Source: CBDFKQ01 sp965248855
GTDB lineage: Bacteria; Bacteroidota; Bacteroidia; Cytophagales; 172606-1
DNA length: 64,000 bases
NCBI GenBank assembly: GCA_965248855.1
Contig: CBDFKQ010000007.1
Span: 71,299-135,298, forward strand
Direction: 5' to 3'
In this document: piece by piece, positions 46,422 through 58,800 of the stretch
Layout of the letters: each line of letters opens with the position of its first letter
How positions within the stretch are numbered: the stretch's first letter is position 1
Notes under the pieces: generated by a model
What the model saw: only the letters and a program-made list of their open reading frames with translations
Told to the model about the DNA's origin: nothing
The model's database searches: none
Position numbers and translations under genes: made by a program

Positions 46422-47177
46422 ATGTACAACAACTTATATAAGTCTTTATTTTATTTAACGACTTTGCTTTTTACTCTTATTCATTCGCATTTATATGCTC
46501 AAAATGAGTGTAAAGATCAATTGCATGATGCGCTAAAAAAAACACGAGCATTTAAAATGCCAAAGGGTAGTCAGTTATGTAAAATAAAAATGGAAGCTGC
46601 AACCATATCACCCAAAACAGATGATATGCAGACGCAAACAAATGAAATGATACCTGTGATGATTGTATTTGCACAAGGTAAAATTTTTTATGAAAGTAAA
46701 TACTTTGCTTTTTATCAGGACAAAGAAGATGTATTCACCATCATTCATCAAAATAAAACCATTATTTGGTCTAAACCTGATAAAAATGGCGCAAAGTCGT
46801 CAGACCCTGCCTTATTTATGGAAAAATTCACAGGCCAGCAAGATGAATTGATACAAAAAGCAAAAATAAGCTCTTGCAAGGATGTAAAACTAGAGGGTAA
46901 AAAATTTAAAGAGCTTGTATTAGATGTGAATGAAGATGAACAAAAGAAATTTAATATAAAACGATTAACATATTACCTCAATGCCAATACCAGCCATGTG
47001 GAAAAGCAAATTATTGATTTTAAAAAGGGTTATAAAATAGAAAGGCAGATAGTTTTATTTAAGGATATCGATCTGGCTTTTAAAAGTACTTCTTATGAAT
47101 CTGCTTATCAACAGATCTTCAAAAAAAACGGAAAATTATCATCTGCTTATGCAGGTTATAAAGTAGAAAAACAATAA
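46422..47177 (+). CDS. LolA-like periplasmic protein (RHS locus)
   Basis: 251 residues with a signal peptide (LFYLTTLLFTLIHSHLYAQN). The body alternates strands like a LolA/LolB half-barrel (VMIVFAQGKIFYESKYFAFY, VFTIIHQNKTIIWSKPD, FKELVLDVNEDEQKKFNIKR, TYYLNANTSHVEKQIIDFKK). LolA-like proteins carry lipidated or hydrophobic clients across the periplasm; this match is by general pattern, not by signature residues. It lies 11 nt after component A and 4 nt before component B, so it is likely dedicated to them. Confidence 0.65.
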   Translation: MYNNLYKSLFYLTTLLFTLIHSHLYAQNECKDQLHDALKKTRAFKMPKGSQLCKIKMEAATISPKTDDMQTQTNEMIPVMIVFAQGKIFYESKYFAFYQDKEDVFTIIHQNKTIIWSKPDKNGAKSSDPALFMEKFTGQQDELIQKAKISSCKDVKLEGKKFKELVLDVNEDEQKKFNIKRLTYYLNANTSHVEKQIIDFKKGYKIERQIVLFKDIDLAFKSTSYESAYQQIFKKNGKLSSAYAGYKVEKQ

Positions 47178-47181
47178 TAAA

Positions 47182-50100
47182 ATGATTTATAAAATTTTTA
47201 AATCTTGTCCTTTTATCATGAAACAAAAATTACTCCTGGCCTGCACAGCTTTTTTTCTAATTGTTATCGCTAATGCACAAACGCCAACAATTTTAAACTC
47301 ACATATCACGAATCAATCTGCACCGGTATTATTACAAAATATTAATGCCAATCCCCAATTACTTACCACCCCGGCTGTTCCTTCATTACCGCGAAATGTA
47401 AAAAAAGCTTCAGTGAAGGTAAAGCTTGATCTTGGCGATGATTACACATTGGGCGATCTGGGTGGAAAAGCTTTTGAAATCCATGTTCGATTTAACCTGA
47501 GTTTAGGTGAAGATGCAAATAAAATATGTAATGATTGTGAACTGGTAATATTTGCAAATCAACCTAATAAAAAAAATGCGATAGAAGCTGTTTATTCAGG
47601 AGATTTTACAAGCAAATTTAATGACCCAAAATATCAGGTTTCGAACACTTCTAATTTAATCTTAACTATAAATCCAAAAGACATAACATATATAAATACA
47701 GATGCCACAGTTATTGCTAATTTATTAAGCCCTAATGCAAGGATATTGTTTGGGTATGATATAGAATATGGCTTTGATGTAAAGGGTACCTCTGTAAACT
47801 CAACTTCACTATCCTTTCAACCAAATAGTAAAAACGCAACATTTAATTGGTCAGCCGACCTTTTTATACCTAATTATCAATTCCAATTGCTAAGGCTTTA
47901 TAATATGGAACAGGGGCGAAAAAACGATAGAAGTATAATGTCAACAATTGATTGGTCAAAGGCGTTAAGCCTGGAGACCCATACCGGTGGTACTAACAGT
48001 GTTAATAGTTTAAATTTAACATTAGCAGAAGGAAGCGGATTTTATGCATGGAGGGTTAGGCCTATCGGAACAGCTTTTGAAGGCGGTATTGCAAATAATA
48101 AAAATTACGGAACATGGTCAATGTCGGATAACCCAAACTTGACTGCATATGATATCACTACTGCAAGCCCTAATATACCAAAAGATATAATCTATTTTAC
48201 TGACCCTGAGGATGATATAAATAACATTTATAGCCGTACATTTTCCGAAGGTACACCCACCGATAACCAGCAGGTAAGAATATCTGAAGCAATAACTTAT
48301 GCAAATGGTTTGCAGCAATCTAAACAGAAACAAACATATTTACCTTCCAAACAAACCTTAATAACCAGCCAAACCATTTACGATAAATCGGGCAGGCCTG
48401 TAATTAGCACATTGCCTGTACCTACTAATACACCTGGTATTGGACTAAAATATAAAAATAAATTTTCTTTGGATCCAACATCAACTTCAATTTACCGGAC
48501 TCCCAATTTTGATGATAATACAACATACAATAATCCGGCTTCCATGAATGTAACTGATGCTGCTGCTTATTATGGTAGTAACAATGTAGCAGATGCTGAA
48601 GGATATCCGTTTACAAGAAGCCTATTTTATAATGATGGTACAAACAGGGTTAGAGAGCAATCGGGCGTCGGTAAAAAACATATGATAGGCAATGATGCTG
48701 ATGGAAAGGGTAAAACAGTTACTACGCTTTACAGTACAGCATCCGAATATGAATTGGTTAGGATATTAGGCAAAGAAGCGCCCGATGCAAGAAGTGTTTT
48801 GAAAACCATTACAACGGATCAAAATGGTGTTTCAAGCATCACCTATACCTCAAAAGAAGGAAAGGTGATTGCAACCTGTCTCTCACTTACTGACAAAGCT
48901 GTTAATATGGACGAACTTGACAGTAAAGATAAAGTTAAAGATAATGATTATACTGTTGAAGACCTTATAACTACGGATGGAAAAACAGAACATGGTAAAG
49001 TAGGCAGCAGGCGTTTGGCATTTAACCGTACTACAACCATTTCAGGGATTAAATATACATTGCTATGCCCTAAAAATGAACAAGACCTGGGATGTTTTAA
49101 TGGGAAGGTGATCTGTAATTATACCGTTCAGATAATTATTACAAAAGTTGACGGGATACCCTTTACTGATGATTTTAAAAAAGGTTTTCCTTCGGATCAA
49201 AATTACACATGGGGCTTTATCCAAAATCCACAAGGGGTTTCTACTATCGCCTCTACTCTTACCAAACTTGATTGCTCGGGTATTGCTGAGAAACAATTCG
49301 ATCCTATTACCTTACCCGAAGGTACTTATGTAATTGAAAAACAGCTTATCCCTTTAGGGCAAACCGATGAAATAAAAAAGAATACGGCACTTATTAATAA
49401 TCTGATAGATCCTTTAAAGCAACTCATTGGCAAATGGCTGGATGATGCGAAATGTTCAAAAAAAATGAATGTTTTTTTTGAAAGAGTTAATGCCATAAAT
49501 AACGGATTGATTGATGCATTTAATAATGCCGGTACATTAAAACAGAATCCAACTCAGGCTGAACTTGATTTTTATTATAGTTTTTATTATAAATTAGACA
49601 AGGACTACCTTGATAAATATGGTGTATCAAATCCATTTTTAAATGATGATGGCAGTCCTAACTTTAAGAAACATCCTTATTTCAATGTTGATATTTCAGT
49701 AAAAACGAGTGGTACATCAGGAGTAGTCATTTCTGCCAGTTGCTGTAAAAACCTTTTTATCCCTGTTGATTATATCGATCCTTTCGATAACAAATCTTTA
49801 GAGCCTCAGGATATTAATGGCAACCAATTTATAGAAGTAAACCCATTTGTAATGTATGAAAAGAAATTTAAAATAGATGATCCAAATTATCAAGACCATA
49901 CAGAATTTTTTCCTGATTTTGAAGGCTATGCCTATTCATATTTTTGGGATTGTGTAAGTATTATCGATGAAAATGATTATAAGCCAAATAACATAGTTCC
50001 CAGTACCCATGATAAAGACCAACGTTATCCTGCATATACTTTACATGCTCAACTAACCTGGTTTAAGGATATACCAAAGCAAATAATAAACAACAAAGAA

Positions 50101-52833
50101 ATTCCCGGAAAAACGGCTCAGATGCAGTTTAATGAATTTGAACAAAAAGTTACAAAAATATACCATCTTATATTAAAAGACCAAATGAAAGGCTGGCATA
50201 CACCTGGCACGTTTAACTCAATGTGTTACCACATGCTAAACGATAAATATACAACTGATGGTGAAGATGAAAACCTTAATGGTATCACCGACCCTATTGC
50301 GTTCCCTATTGAGACTACATATACAAACGATTGTGGTGAAGAAATCACTTTTACAGACATAACTAATGAAATTCGAACGGATGGAAAAACGCCAAGACGA
50401 ATAGCCAAACACTACCAGCCTGATCAGCTTTTTAAATGCTGGGCAAACCAATTATCTTTTTTAAAATCTAAATTACAAAATGTTTTAGATTGCCCTGAAG
50501 ACGTGATCGACTATAATAGTCATGGAACCGTGGCCAAAAGGGTTGATGATGAGGATGATAAAAAGGAAGACAAGCACAACAAGCAGTATGATACTAATAT
50601 AAAAGCTAATTTTATTATAAAGGCTATTTTTAAAAGGAAAATGAAGAAGCTTTCTAGACAAGTGAGAGATTTGCAGCCAGAAGCAGATAAACCTGATTTA
50701 AAATCTTCTAACTTAAGCTTTGACTATGTAATGATTAAAGAGTTTTTAAATTGTACCGGTTACCAATTTGCGAAAGTACTAACCATTTATGATCCCAAAC
50801 CTTTAGATAATATTAACCCGGCATTAAGTGATATTAATCCGGCATTAAGTTATTCCGTTCCAAATAAAATTACCGATCCATTTTATAAAGGTGACATAAA
50901 TACATTACAAGACATTTTAGACGGTTATAACGGTTTTACTTTAGGTCCGATTGACCCTAATGACCCTTATCCTAATAATAATAGGGGCCTACAAACACAA
51001 GTTACCTATAGCGGAAACCCCAGAAAAGGCTATACCCCGAATAAATTTTGGAACTTTTATGTAGGCGGTGTTGAAACAACCACCTCTAAGTTACGAATAG
51101 ATACCCTGTTTAAAAGCATTAAAGACCCCATTTATGCCTTCAAGTACTATGAATATGAGGATGATAGCAGGCCGCAGCTTGAATTACTAACCTGCTACAA
51201 AGACCCCAATTGGAGAAAAGTATATGTAGACCCGAATAATAATAATGCTCCTACAACAGCTGATAAGGGTGTTCTTAAAGCTGTTTACCTTTATGACCCC
51301 TTAAATACTATTACTGTGCCTCATTTATATGATATAGATCCAAATACTCAAAAGCCTATTCTAACTGGTCCTCCAAGTCTATGTAACTTTTGTGGAAAGG
51401 GATATGTAAGCTGCCCAATTGTAAAAGACCAATGGTCTTCCGGGCAACGATATACTTTTTATGAAATGATTAATATTTATAAAAAACCTAATGTAATAGA
51501 TTGGAATGATGGCTTCTCTGATCCTAAAGATTTTGCATCACCAGTTTCTGCAGTTGTAGATCAAACAACAGAAGGCGACACAAATAATGAGTATAAACTT
51601 TGGGATAAAGACTATGTTAGCCCTGATGATACACCAAACGCTATAAGTAACCAAGTTATATCCTATCAACTGTGGGAAGACCTGGATCGGGACCCAGAAC
51701 TCACTACAACATTAAGCGAATCGGACTATAAAACTTTATTAGATAAAAAATTTATAAAAACAGACGGAACCAGATATAAAACTAAGGTTGAATTAGACAT
51801 GGATAACCTTAATAAATTGATGTGCGACAACTGTGAAGCACAACGTAATTCTATCCGTCATAATCTTTTAATCAACCTCCAATCAAAATGCTATGTAATT
51901 GGTGGATGTAAATTACCAACTGATGTATATAATTCAGCATCAAAAAGCGACCAATGGGAAAGCGATAGGATAGTGCCAAATGAAGACATTGATATGATGG
52001 TGGATTACATGGTATTAGAATGTAAAAAACATGGTTTGGTGAGTACCTATAGAAGAGTAAAATCAGGTTGCAGAGATGTTTTTACTCCTATTTGGATTAC
52101 AAAAACAAAAATAAAAAGTACACCTACAGATCCAAATTTCCTTAATCTTTGGAGAAGTGACAAAACTGTGCCTACCGACAACCCTGCCGGGCAATATAAC
52201 TTAAATTATGTAGATAGATTTGGTTTGGAACTAATTACTAATTGGGTGGAATATGGTTCAGCCAAAAGATTGATGACACAATATTATGATACACCTCCAA
52301 ATCCGAATCCTGTTGACCCTAATCCAGTAACCCAAGCAACCATGTTTTGGCGAACTGATTATAACAATAAAACCATACCACCTTTTGCGTCCGACCCTAG
52401 TACAGTTATTAATGATTTGCAAACAACAGGCATAAATAGTACAGATATCATAAAAATATGGGATGTAACCAAAGATGTTAACAACACCCCTGCAATTGAT
52501 GATTCTTTCACAAATTGCGAGTGGAACAAACGCCGCGAAGTAATGGAGTATGTACTTCTACTTAACATGAACAAAAACTTTTGTACTTGGAAAGATAAGA
52601 ATACAGGAAAATTTGTGGATAATTCTGATAACCCTTATCCAAAAGGATTGGTTACAACTGTCACGACTACAGATAATTGCCCTGTATTGCCTAAAAAGGA
52701 CAATACAATTGCCGATCCAAACCTTGTAAAAGCTTATACATCTGGCAATGAAACACTGGATATTAAAATTACAGTGGATAATAGTGGGCAAGAGGTAAAA
52801 ACTATTGATTCTTCACAGGATAAGAAAAAGTAG
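47182..52833 (+). CDS. Giant secreted Cys-rich protein with YD-like strands (component B of RHS locus)
   Basis: 1883 residues. The ATG at 47218 gives the tidier signal peptide MKQKLLLACTAFFLIVIANA and may be the real start. Near residue 385 the chain has YLPSKQTLITSQTIYDKSGR, then PVISTLPVPT, and later SSITYTSKEGKVIATCLSLT; these YD-like stretches are what precede the RHS barrel in single-chain RHS proteins of this phylum. The second half has several Cys clusters (GLCNFCGKGYVSC, MCDNCEAQRN, SKCYVIGGCKL), likely disulfides or metal sites. A short tandem repeat NINPALSDINPALS occurs at about residue 1212. It ends with a charged tail and no toxin or sorting domain. I infer a shell or linker subunit for component C. 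Confidence 0.7.
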   Translation: MIYKIFKSCPFIMKQKLLLACTAFFLIVIANAQTPTILNSHITNQSAPVLLQNINANPQLLTTPAVPSLPRNVKKASVKVKLDLGDDYTLGDLGGKAFEIHVRFNLSLGEDANKICNDCELVIFANQPNKKNAIEAVYSGDFTSKFNDPKYQVSNTSNLILTINPKDITYINTDATVIANLLSPNARILFGYDIEYGFDVKGTSVNSTSLSFQPNSKNATFNWSADLFIPNYQFQLLRLYNMEQGRKNDRSIMSTIDWSKALSLETHTGGTNSVNSLNLTLAEGSGFYAWRVRPIGTAFEGGIANNKNYGTWSMSDNPNLTAYDITTASPNIPKDIIYFTDPEDDINNIYSRTFSEGTPTDNQQVRISEAITYANGLQQSKQKQTYLPSKQTLITSQTIYDKSGRPVISTLPVPTNTPGIGLKYKNKFSLDPTSTSIYRTPNFDDNTTYNNPASMNVTDAAAYYGSNNVADAEGYPFTRSLFYNDGTNRVREQSGVGKKHMIGNDADGKGKTVTTLYSTASEYELVRILGKEAPDARSVLKTITTDQNGVSSITYTSKEGKVIATCLSLTDKAVNMDELDSKDKVKDNDYTVEDLITTDGKTEHGKVGSRRLAFNRTTTISGIKYTLLCPKNEQDLGCFNGKVICNYTVQIIITKVDGIPFTDDFKKGFPSDQNYTWGFIQNPQGVSTIASTLTKLDCSGIAEKQFDPITLPEGTYVIEKQLIPLGQTDEIKKNTALINNLIDPLKQLIGKWLDDAKCSKKMNVFFERVNAINNGLIDAFNNAGTLKQNPTQAELDFYYSFYYKLDKDYLDKYGVSNPFLNDDGSPNFKKHPYFNVDISVKTSGTSGVVISASCCKNLFIPVDYIDPFDNKSLEPQDINGNQFIEVNPFVMYEKKFKIDDPNYQDHTEFFPDFEGYAYSYFWDCVSIIDENDYKPNNIVPSTHDKDQRYPAYTLHAQLTWFKDIPKQIINNKEIPGKTAQMQFNEFEQKVTKIYHLILKDQMKGWHTPGTFNSMCYHMLNDKYTTDGEDENLNGITDPIAFPIETTYTNDCGEEITFTDITNEIRTDGKTPRRIAKHYQPDQLFKCWANQLSFLKSKLQNVLDCPEDVIDYNSHGTVAKRVDDEDDKKEDKHNKQYDTNIKANFIIKAIFKRKMKKLSRQVRDLQPEADKPDLKSSNLSFDYVMIKEFLNCTGYQFAKVLTIYDPKPLDNINPALSDINPALSYSVPNKITDPFYKGDINTLQDILDGYNGFTLGPIDPNDPYPNNNRGLQTQVTYSGNPRKGYTPNKFWNFYVGGVETTTSKLRIDTLFKSIKDPIYAFKYYEYEDDSRPQLELLTCYKDPNWRKVYVDPNNNNAPTTADKGVLKAVYLYDPLNTITVPHLYDIDPNTQKPILTGPPSLCNFCGKGYVSCPIVKDQWSSGQRYTFYEMINIYKKPNVIDWNDGFSDPKDFASPVSAVVDQTTEGDTNNEYKLWDKDYVSPDDTPNAISNQVISYQLWEDLDRDPELTTTLSESDYKTLLDKKFIKTDGTRYKTKVELDMDNLNKLMCDNCEAQRNSIRHNLLINLQSKCYVIGGCKLPTDVYNSASKSDQWESDRIVPNEDIDMMVDYMVLECKKHGLVSTYRRVKSGCRDVFTPIWITKTKIKSTPTDPNFLNLWRSDKTVPTDNPAGQYNLNYVDRFGLELITNWVEYGSAKRLMTQYYDTPPNPNPVDPNPVTQATMFWRTDYNNKTIPPFASDPSTVINDLQTTGINSTDIIKIWDVTKDVNNTPAIDDSFTNCEWNKRREVMEYVLLLNMNKNFCTWKDKNTGKFVDNSDNPYPKGLVTTVTTTDNCPVLPKKDNTIADPNLVKAYTSGNETLDIKITVDNSGQEVKTIDSSQDKKK

Positions 52834-52893
52834 AAAAAATATAAAATTACCTAAAAACAGACTTAACACAACTGTGAATATTAAAATATAATT

Positions 52894-55800
52894 ATGAAAA
52901 AGCAAAAACTACTTTCCTTTTACTTCCCAACTTTAAGCCCTTTTAAAAAGGACATGAAAAATATATTCTTTGCAAGAAAGTATACTTTATTGGCATTTAT
53001 TATTTTAATTTTTTCTTTAACTTGTGTTAAAAGTTACGCACAAAACCCGGAAGGGCTTGTACCTGATGAGGTTGAATTTCAGGCGCTAAAGGCTTTATAT
53101 GATAAAACTAATGGGTCAAATTGGAAAGATAAAACTGGTTGGTCAACTGGAGTTATTTCTACAAACCATAATAATAGTAATTTTGAGACATGGAGAGGTG
53201 TTGCCCTATTAAATGGTGATGTAACAGGTATATACTTACGTGGATATAACATAAGTAACTCTATACCCTTAGAACTTGCTCAATTAGTAGGTTTAAAAAA
53301 CATTGATTTAAGTTCAAATAATTTAAGCAGTTCAATTCCATCAAATCTTAGCCAATTAAAAAATTTACAAAGTTTAGATTTGTCAATTAATCAACTGAGT
53401 GGTTCTATACCATCTACCTTAGGACAATTAACAAATTTAACAAACCTAAATTTATTTAGAAACAGCTTAACGGGTTCTATACCATCAGAGTTAGGACAGT
53501 TAATAAATTTGTATGACTTGTATTTAGGTAATAATCTTTTAACTGGCTTGATACCATCTTCTCTTGGACAGCTTGTCAAGGTAAGTACCTTCGATTTACA
53601 AAGCAATCAATTAACAGGCTCAATACCACCAACGTTTGGTCAACTAAAAGGCGCATATTCTATTACTCTAGGTAATAATCAATTAACAGGTACAATACCT
53701 GCAACTCTTGGTCAACTAAAAGGTTTAACTCTTTTACATTTAGAGTCGAATCAGTTAAGTGGCCCAATTCCAAGTGAATTAGCTAATGCTGGTATTAGGT
53801 TTTTAGTATTATCTAACAATCAGTTCACTGATATACCAATTAATGTTCCCAATCCAAATTTATTACCAGATATGGGAGATATTAAAATAGATAATAATAG
53901 GCTTACTTTTGGTTCTCTTGAAAATTGGTATTGGCGAAAAACTTATAGTCCTGATGTCAATAAAATTTTTAGAGTAATTTATTCTCCTCAAGCAGACATT
54001 GGCATAACAAGAACAATTGAGGCTTCTCTCGGTTCTTCACTTTCTATACCCTTAGTAACAGATGGTCTTAATAATTTATATCAATGGCAGAAAAAAAACA
54101 CACAAGGGGTATGGCAAAATATAAATAATGCCATTCAAAGTAGTTATAACGTTATGTCTGTAAATCAATCAGATATTGGCATTTATCGTTGTGTCGTAAC
54201 CAATACCCAAGTTCCCTTTTTAACCCTATACAGCAAGCTTACTACTGTAACCATGCCTGTTGCATGCAATGCCGATTACCAATGGGCAAGGCAAACTTTT
54301 AGTACTAGCAGTAATCCTGAAATAAGAAGGATTAATAGTGATGATTTGGGTAATGTTTATTCAACAGGAAATTTCTTTGGAACTTTTGATTTTGGCTTAG
54401 ATATATCAGGGAAGAATGTTGTGTTAACTGATAATGAACCCTCCCCGGCTTCTAGCGCTTCTTTTTTAACTAAGCATAATAAAGCAGGTCAATTAATTTG
54501 GGCACGAAAAATTAAAAATGGAGTACCTTCCGGATCGTGGTGGAAAGGTTGTTTCAAGTATGAATGTAAATATATAGGTGATAGTTATCAGGTTGCGAGC
54601 GATAATACAGGTAATGTATATGTAGCAGGCTTTTTTGCCGGCACAAATTCCTTTGGTGTTACTGCAGCTAATCCAACAGGTATAGTCAAAACAGCTTCTA
54701 TTGGGGAAGATTTATTTGTAGCAAAGTTTAATTCTGATGGCGAAATCCTATGGGTACAACAGGGCAAACTTGATCAGCCCGCAACTATATTATCTATTGG
54801 TTTAGTAGTAGATAAGTCAGGCAACGTTTATTTTCATGGTTCTCCTGGTTTTCACACTGGAGGTACTGTAAAAATATCCTTTAAAGATGATATTAACGAT
54901 GCCTTTACAACAACTCCAAAAGGTGGTTTTTTAGTAAAATACAATACAGATGGTAATGTACTATGGTTAAAAGGGAACAAGAATAATAGTAATACATTGC
55001 CCGGAATAATTAAAGGTACCGTTGATAATACAGGTCAATTGTATTTTGCAGGTTATACCACTATCGGTCAAGATTATGGAAATGGTTTAATATCTTCAGT
55101 TAGCCAATCGATAGTAAAAATGGATGCTGACGGAAATACTGTTTGGATAACCGGTTTAGATGGAGGTGATGCAAGATTTTATGATATTAAGATATCCCCT
55201 CAAAATGAAATATTTGCGACAGGAGAGTTTTCCTCTTCATTTAGTTATTCTGGAAACCCTTATGCCTTAAAAGTAAAAACCCTTAATGGAACTGTAGTAA
55301 ATACTCTTTATAGTGATGGACCGGCATATGATATGTTTTTGGTCAAATATGATTTAAATGGAAATTTAAGTTGGTCAACCAAGGGAGGCTCACATGGCGA
55401 AAATGGAGGTAATGGTAATTATGGGACAGACTTTGGTAATAGCCTTGGATTTGATCCATTAGGAAATGTATTTGTAACAGGCCCTTTTGAAGGGTTAGCT
55501 ACTTTTGGGAATTTAACTGTTAGTGCTAATGCTACAGGTGGCAGGCAAAATATGTTTTTAGTAAAATATGACAGAGCTACAGGCCAACCATATTTTGTAA
55601 ATAATGTAGGTTTTACTACTCATCCTGATTATTATTCTTATGCTTATAGTTATGACTTAGCAAGCAATTCAAGCGGACAGGATTTATACATAGGTGGATA
55701 CTTTGATCAAATTCATTTTTTGACTGATGAAAGGGATGAAACATTTACTTCTCTGGGAGCTTCAGTAAACAGTTTTATAACAAAAATATGTTCTAAACCA

Positions 55801-58800
55801 GTCCCTTTACCGGTTAATATTGAAAAAACTATAACTATAACTTCACCTGTAGATAATACAAATTTTACTGTTGGCAGTAGTTTAACTGCAGGATTTACAA
55901 CAACCGGAACATTTACGGGTAATTTTATTTTAGATATTTTCGACCTAAACAATGATAAAATTCCAATTCAATTAGGTACAGTAGCGTCCAATTTAAAAAG
56001 CATAACTGCAACTTTACCTTCTACTTTATTACCGGGTAAATATTATATAAGATTGCGCACGATTGATGGCATTTTATCTAATATTGTTAACATTGTAATT
56101 AATCTTATTCCCCCCGACCTTCAAAAGGGTCTACTAGCCTGCTACCCTTTCTCCGGCGATGCAAATGATAAAACTGGTAATGGAAATAATGGCATTAACC
56201 ATGGTGCTACCCTCACTACAGATCGACTTGGAAATGCAAATAGTGCATATCAATTTGACGGCTCAAGTAGTTATGTTTCTGTTGATGCCAAGAATTTTTT
56301 AAATACAAATTACACTTATACTTATTGGGCTAAGATAGATGACTTACTCACTTCTTCAACTTACTACCCAACTCTCTCAATAGGTGATGTTGGTGGTGGA
56401 AATGACCAAACTTCGGGATATAGCACTAATTATTTTGGAACCATTGGTTGGAGTGGGACATCATATGGAACAGATAATCTTCCCTTAGGTAGTAAAACGG
56501 GACAAGTCGCTCAAGCTAACCAATGGTATAATATTACATTCACCAGAACGAATACATCTTGTATTTTATATATAAACGGACAAAAGATAAATGCAACACC
56601 TATCAATGGTATAAGTGCCGATTACGGAAGTTTTCCAATTGTAAAAATAGGTGGAAGAGCTGGTGCAAAACAATATTTCAGAGGTGCAATTGACGATCTT
56701 TCTATCTATAATAGGGCTATTTCTGATGAAGAAGCATTAAAATTATACACCGATGGGATTCCCTGCCCCACTGCACCACCAGTTTCCATCTCTGTTTCCC
56801 CTTCACCAATTTGCAAAGGCTCAACCACTGTATTCACCGCAACTAATATACCTGCCGGAGAAACCGTAACCTGGTTAGTTGATGGAAGTTATGTTGGAAC
56901 AGGTAATCCATTGACCTATACTGCAACAGCATCAGGCAGCAAAACAGTAAGTTTATTAAACTATAGTGCTACTGCAAATTTAGTAATTACCGATATTCCA
57001 ACTGTTATCATGACAGGAGCTAGGCCTCCTACTTGTGGAAATGCCAGCGATGGTTATCTAAAGTATAAATTAACGAATGCTACATCATATACATTTAATA
57101 ACAATGGGGTTATAGTTAATGGCATCGGTGGCGGAGATGTTCAATTTACCGGCCTTTCATCAGGAACTTATAAAATGGAGGCTCAAAATGGACCTTGTAA
57201 ATCGCCTCTAACCATTACTGATTTACAAGCTAGTAGTCCGACTTTTTCAGATGTTTGTGTTAGTAGACTGGGTTTAAAATCAGGTGCTCCCCCTTTCGTT
57301 TCATTTGTTGTAAATTATAATAACTATCCTGATGATTTCTATGGTTTTGTTTGGAATGTTACGCGCAATGGAACGGTAATATATACCGGGCCTTTGACTT
57401 ATGGTAGCATAGCTCAGGCTAAAATTAATTTTGACTTTTTGACTGGGGGGGAAGGCACAGCAACAGCTCCGATAAAGGTGGGTGAGCAATTCATTATTAA
57501 TGTTTCACCTCTTGTGAATTGTAAGCAAGCGGGTTGTACTCAAAAAATAGAATATTGCCCTTTCACTATACCGATAGTGTTTAATAATCCAAATATTGCT
57601 GTTCAATTATTAAATACTTCACCAATCTATATTTGTAAAGGTCCGGGTTCATTAAACCAATTCCCTGTAAATTTAATTACTAATCTTAAAGAATATTGCA
57701 CTTATAAACCTGGGGATACATATAGTATAGTAGTAACCGATGCACAAAGTAATATTGTAGGCTCTGGCAAAACAGCCATTGGAAGTGTATTAAATTTAGA
57801 TTTACAAAATTTATCTACGGGTACTTATACTGTTACAGGGTCGTTGGATAATTATACTGGATCAGCTACAGCCACTTTTAATGTTAAAGAAATAAGCCCT
57901 GAAAGTGTTGGGCTCAGCGTTACAACTGTTGCTGCAGGTTGTGCAGCAGGTGAAAATCTTTGTATTGGCAAAGCCATTGCAAATATAACAGGGGGTTATG
58001 ACCTTAATCATGATGTGATATGGCAACAGTATAATGGTTCAAGCTGGACAAATTTAGCAGTAACAGGCAATGAAGTAAGTTTACCTTCCGGTGATTGTAA
58101 TATTAAACCATTTGTTCAATATCAATACAGGCTATCAGCTACATTTAATACAGGCGTTGCTAATGGCAATACTTGTAATGTATTGTACGAATTTACAATA
58201 CCTATACAACCAAGTGTAGATAATATTAACCTAAGCTTGCAAATGGGATGCTCACCCGTTATGACTGCGGATATTATTTTTAATGGACAAACTCCACAAA
58301 CAGGCAATTATAAAATTAATTGGCAATACCTGGATGTAAGCACCAACCTCTATCAGAATTTATTTGAAGAAACAGTTGGTTCTTTTATAGAAAAAGATAA
58401 ATACATAATACGATCACAATACCCTGATGCTGCATTTAAAAACGGAACTTATCAGGTTTTAATTACTGATGAATATGGTTGTGTGAAGAGTTTTCAAAAA
58501 TTACTAGAAAAATCTTTGGTGGCAAGAGATTATGGCATTATTTTGAATTGGGGAAGTCCAGAGATAACTCCTCCACCACCCGTTCCGCCAATAACACAAC
58601 TTGCAGATCTTGCATCCTCCCAAGCTAAATATGATTTGTTTAATATAGTAAGTGAGTGCGTAAAATTACAAAGTGATGGAATTGCACTTACCATTACAGC
58701 CCAATGTGAAAATATAGATGATGTATTACATTTTAGTTATCCTCAAAATACTTATCACTATACTTTATATTATTATAACAGGGCAGGCCAATTAACGAAA

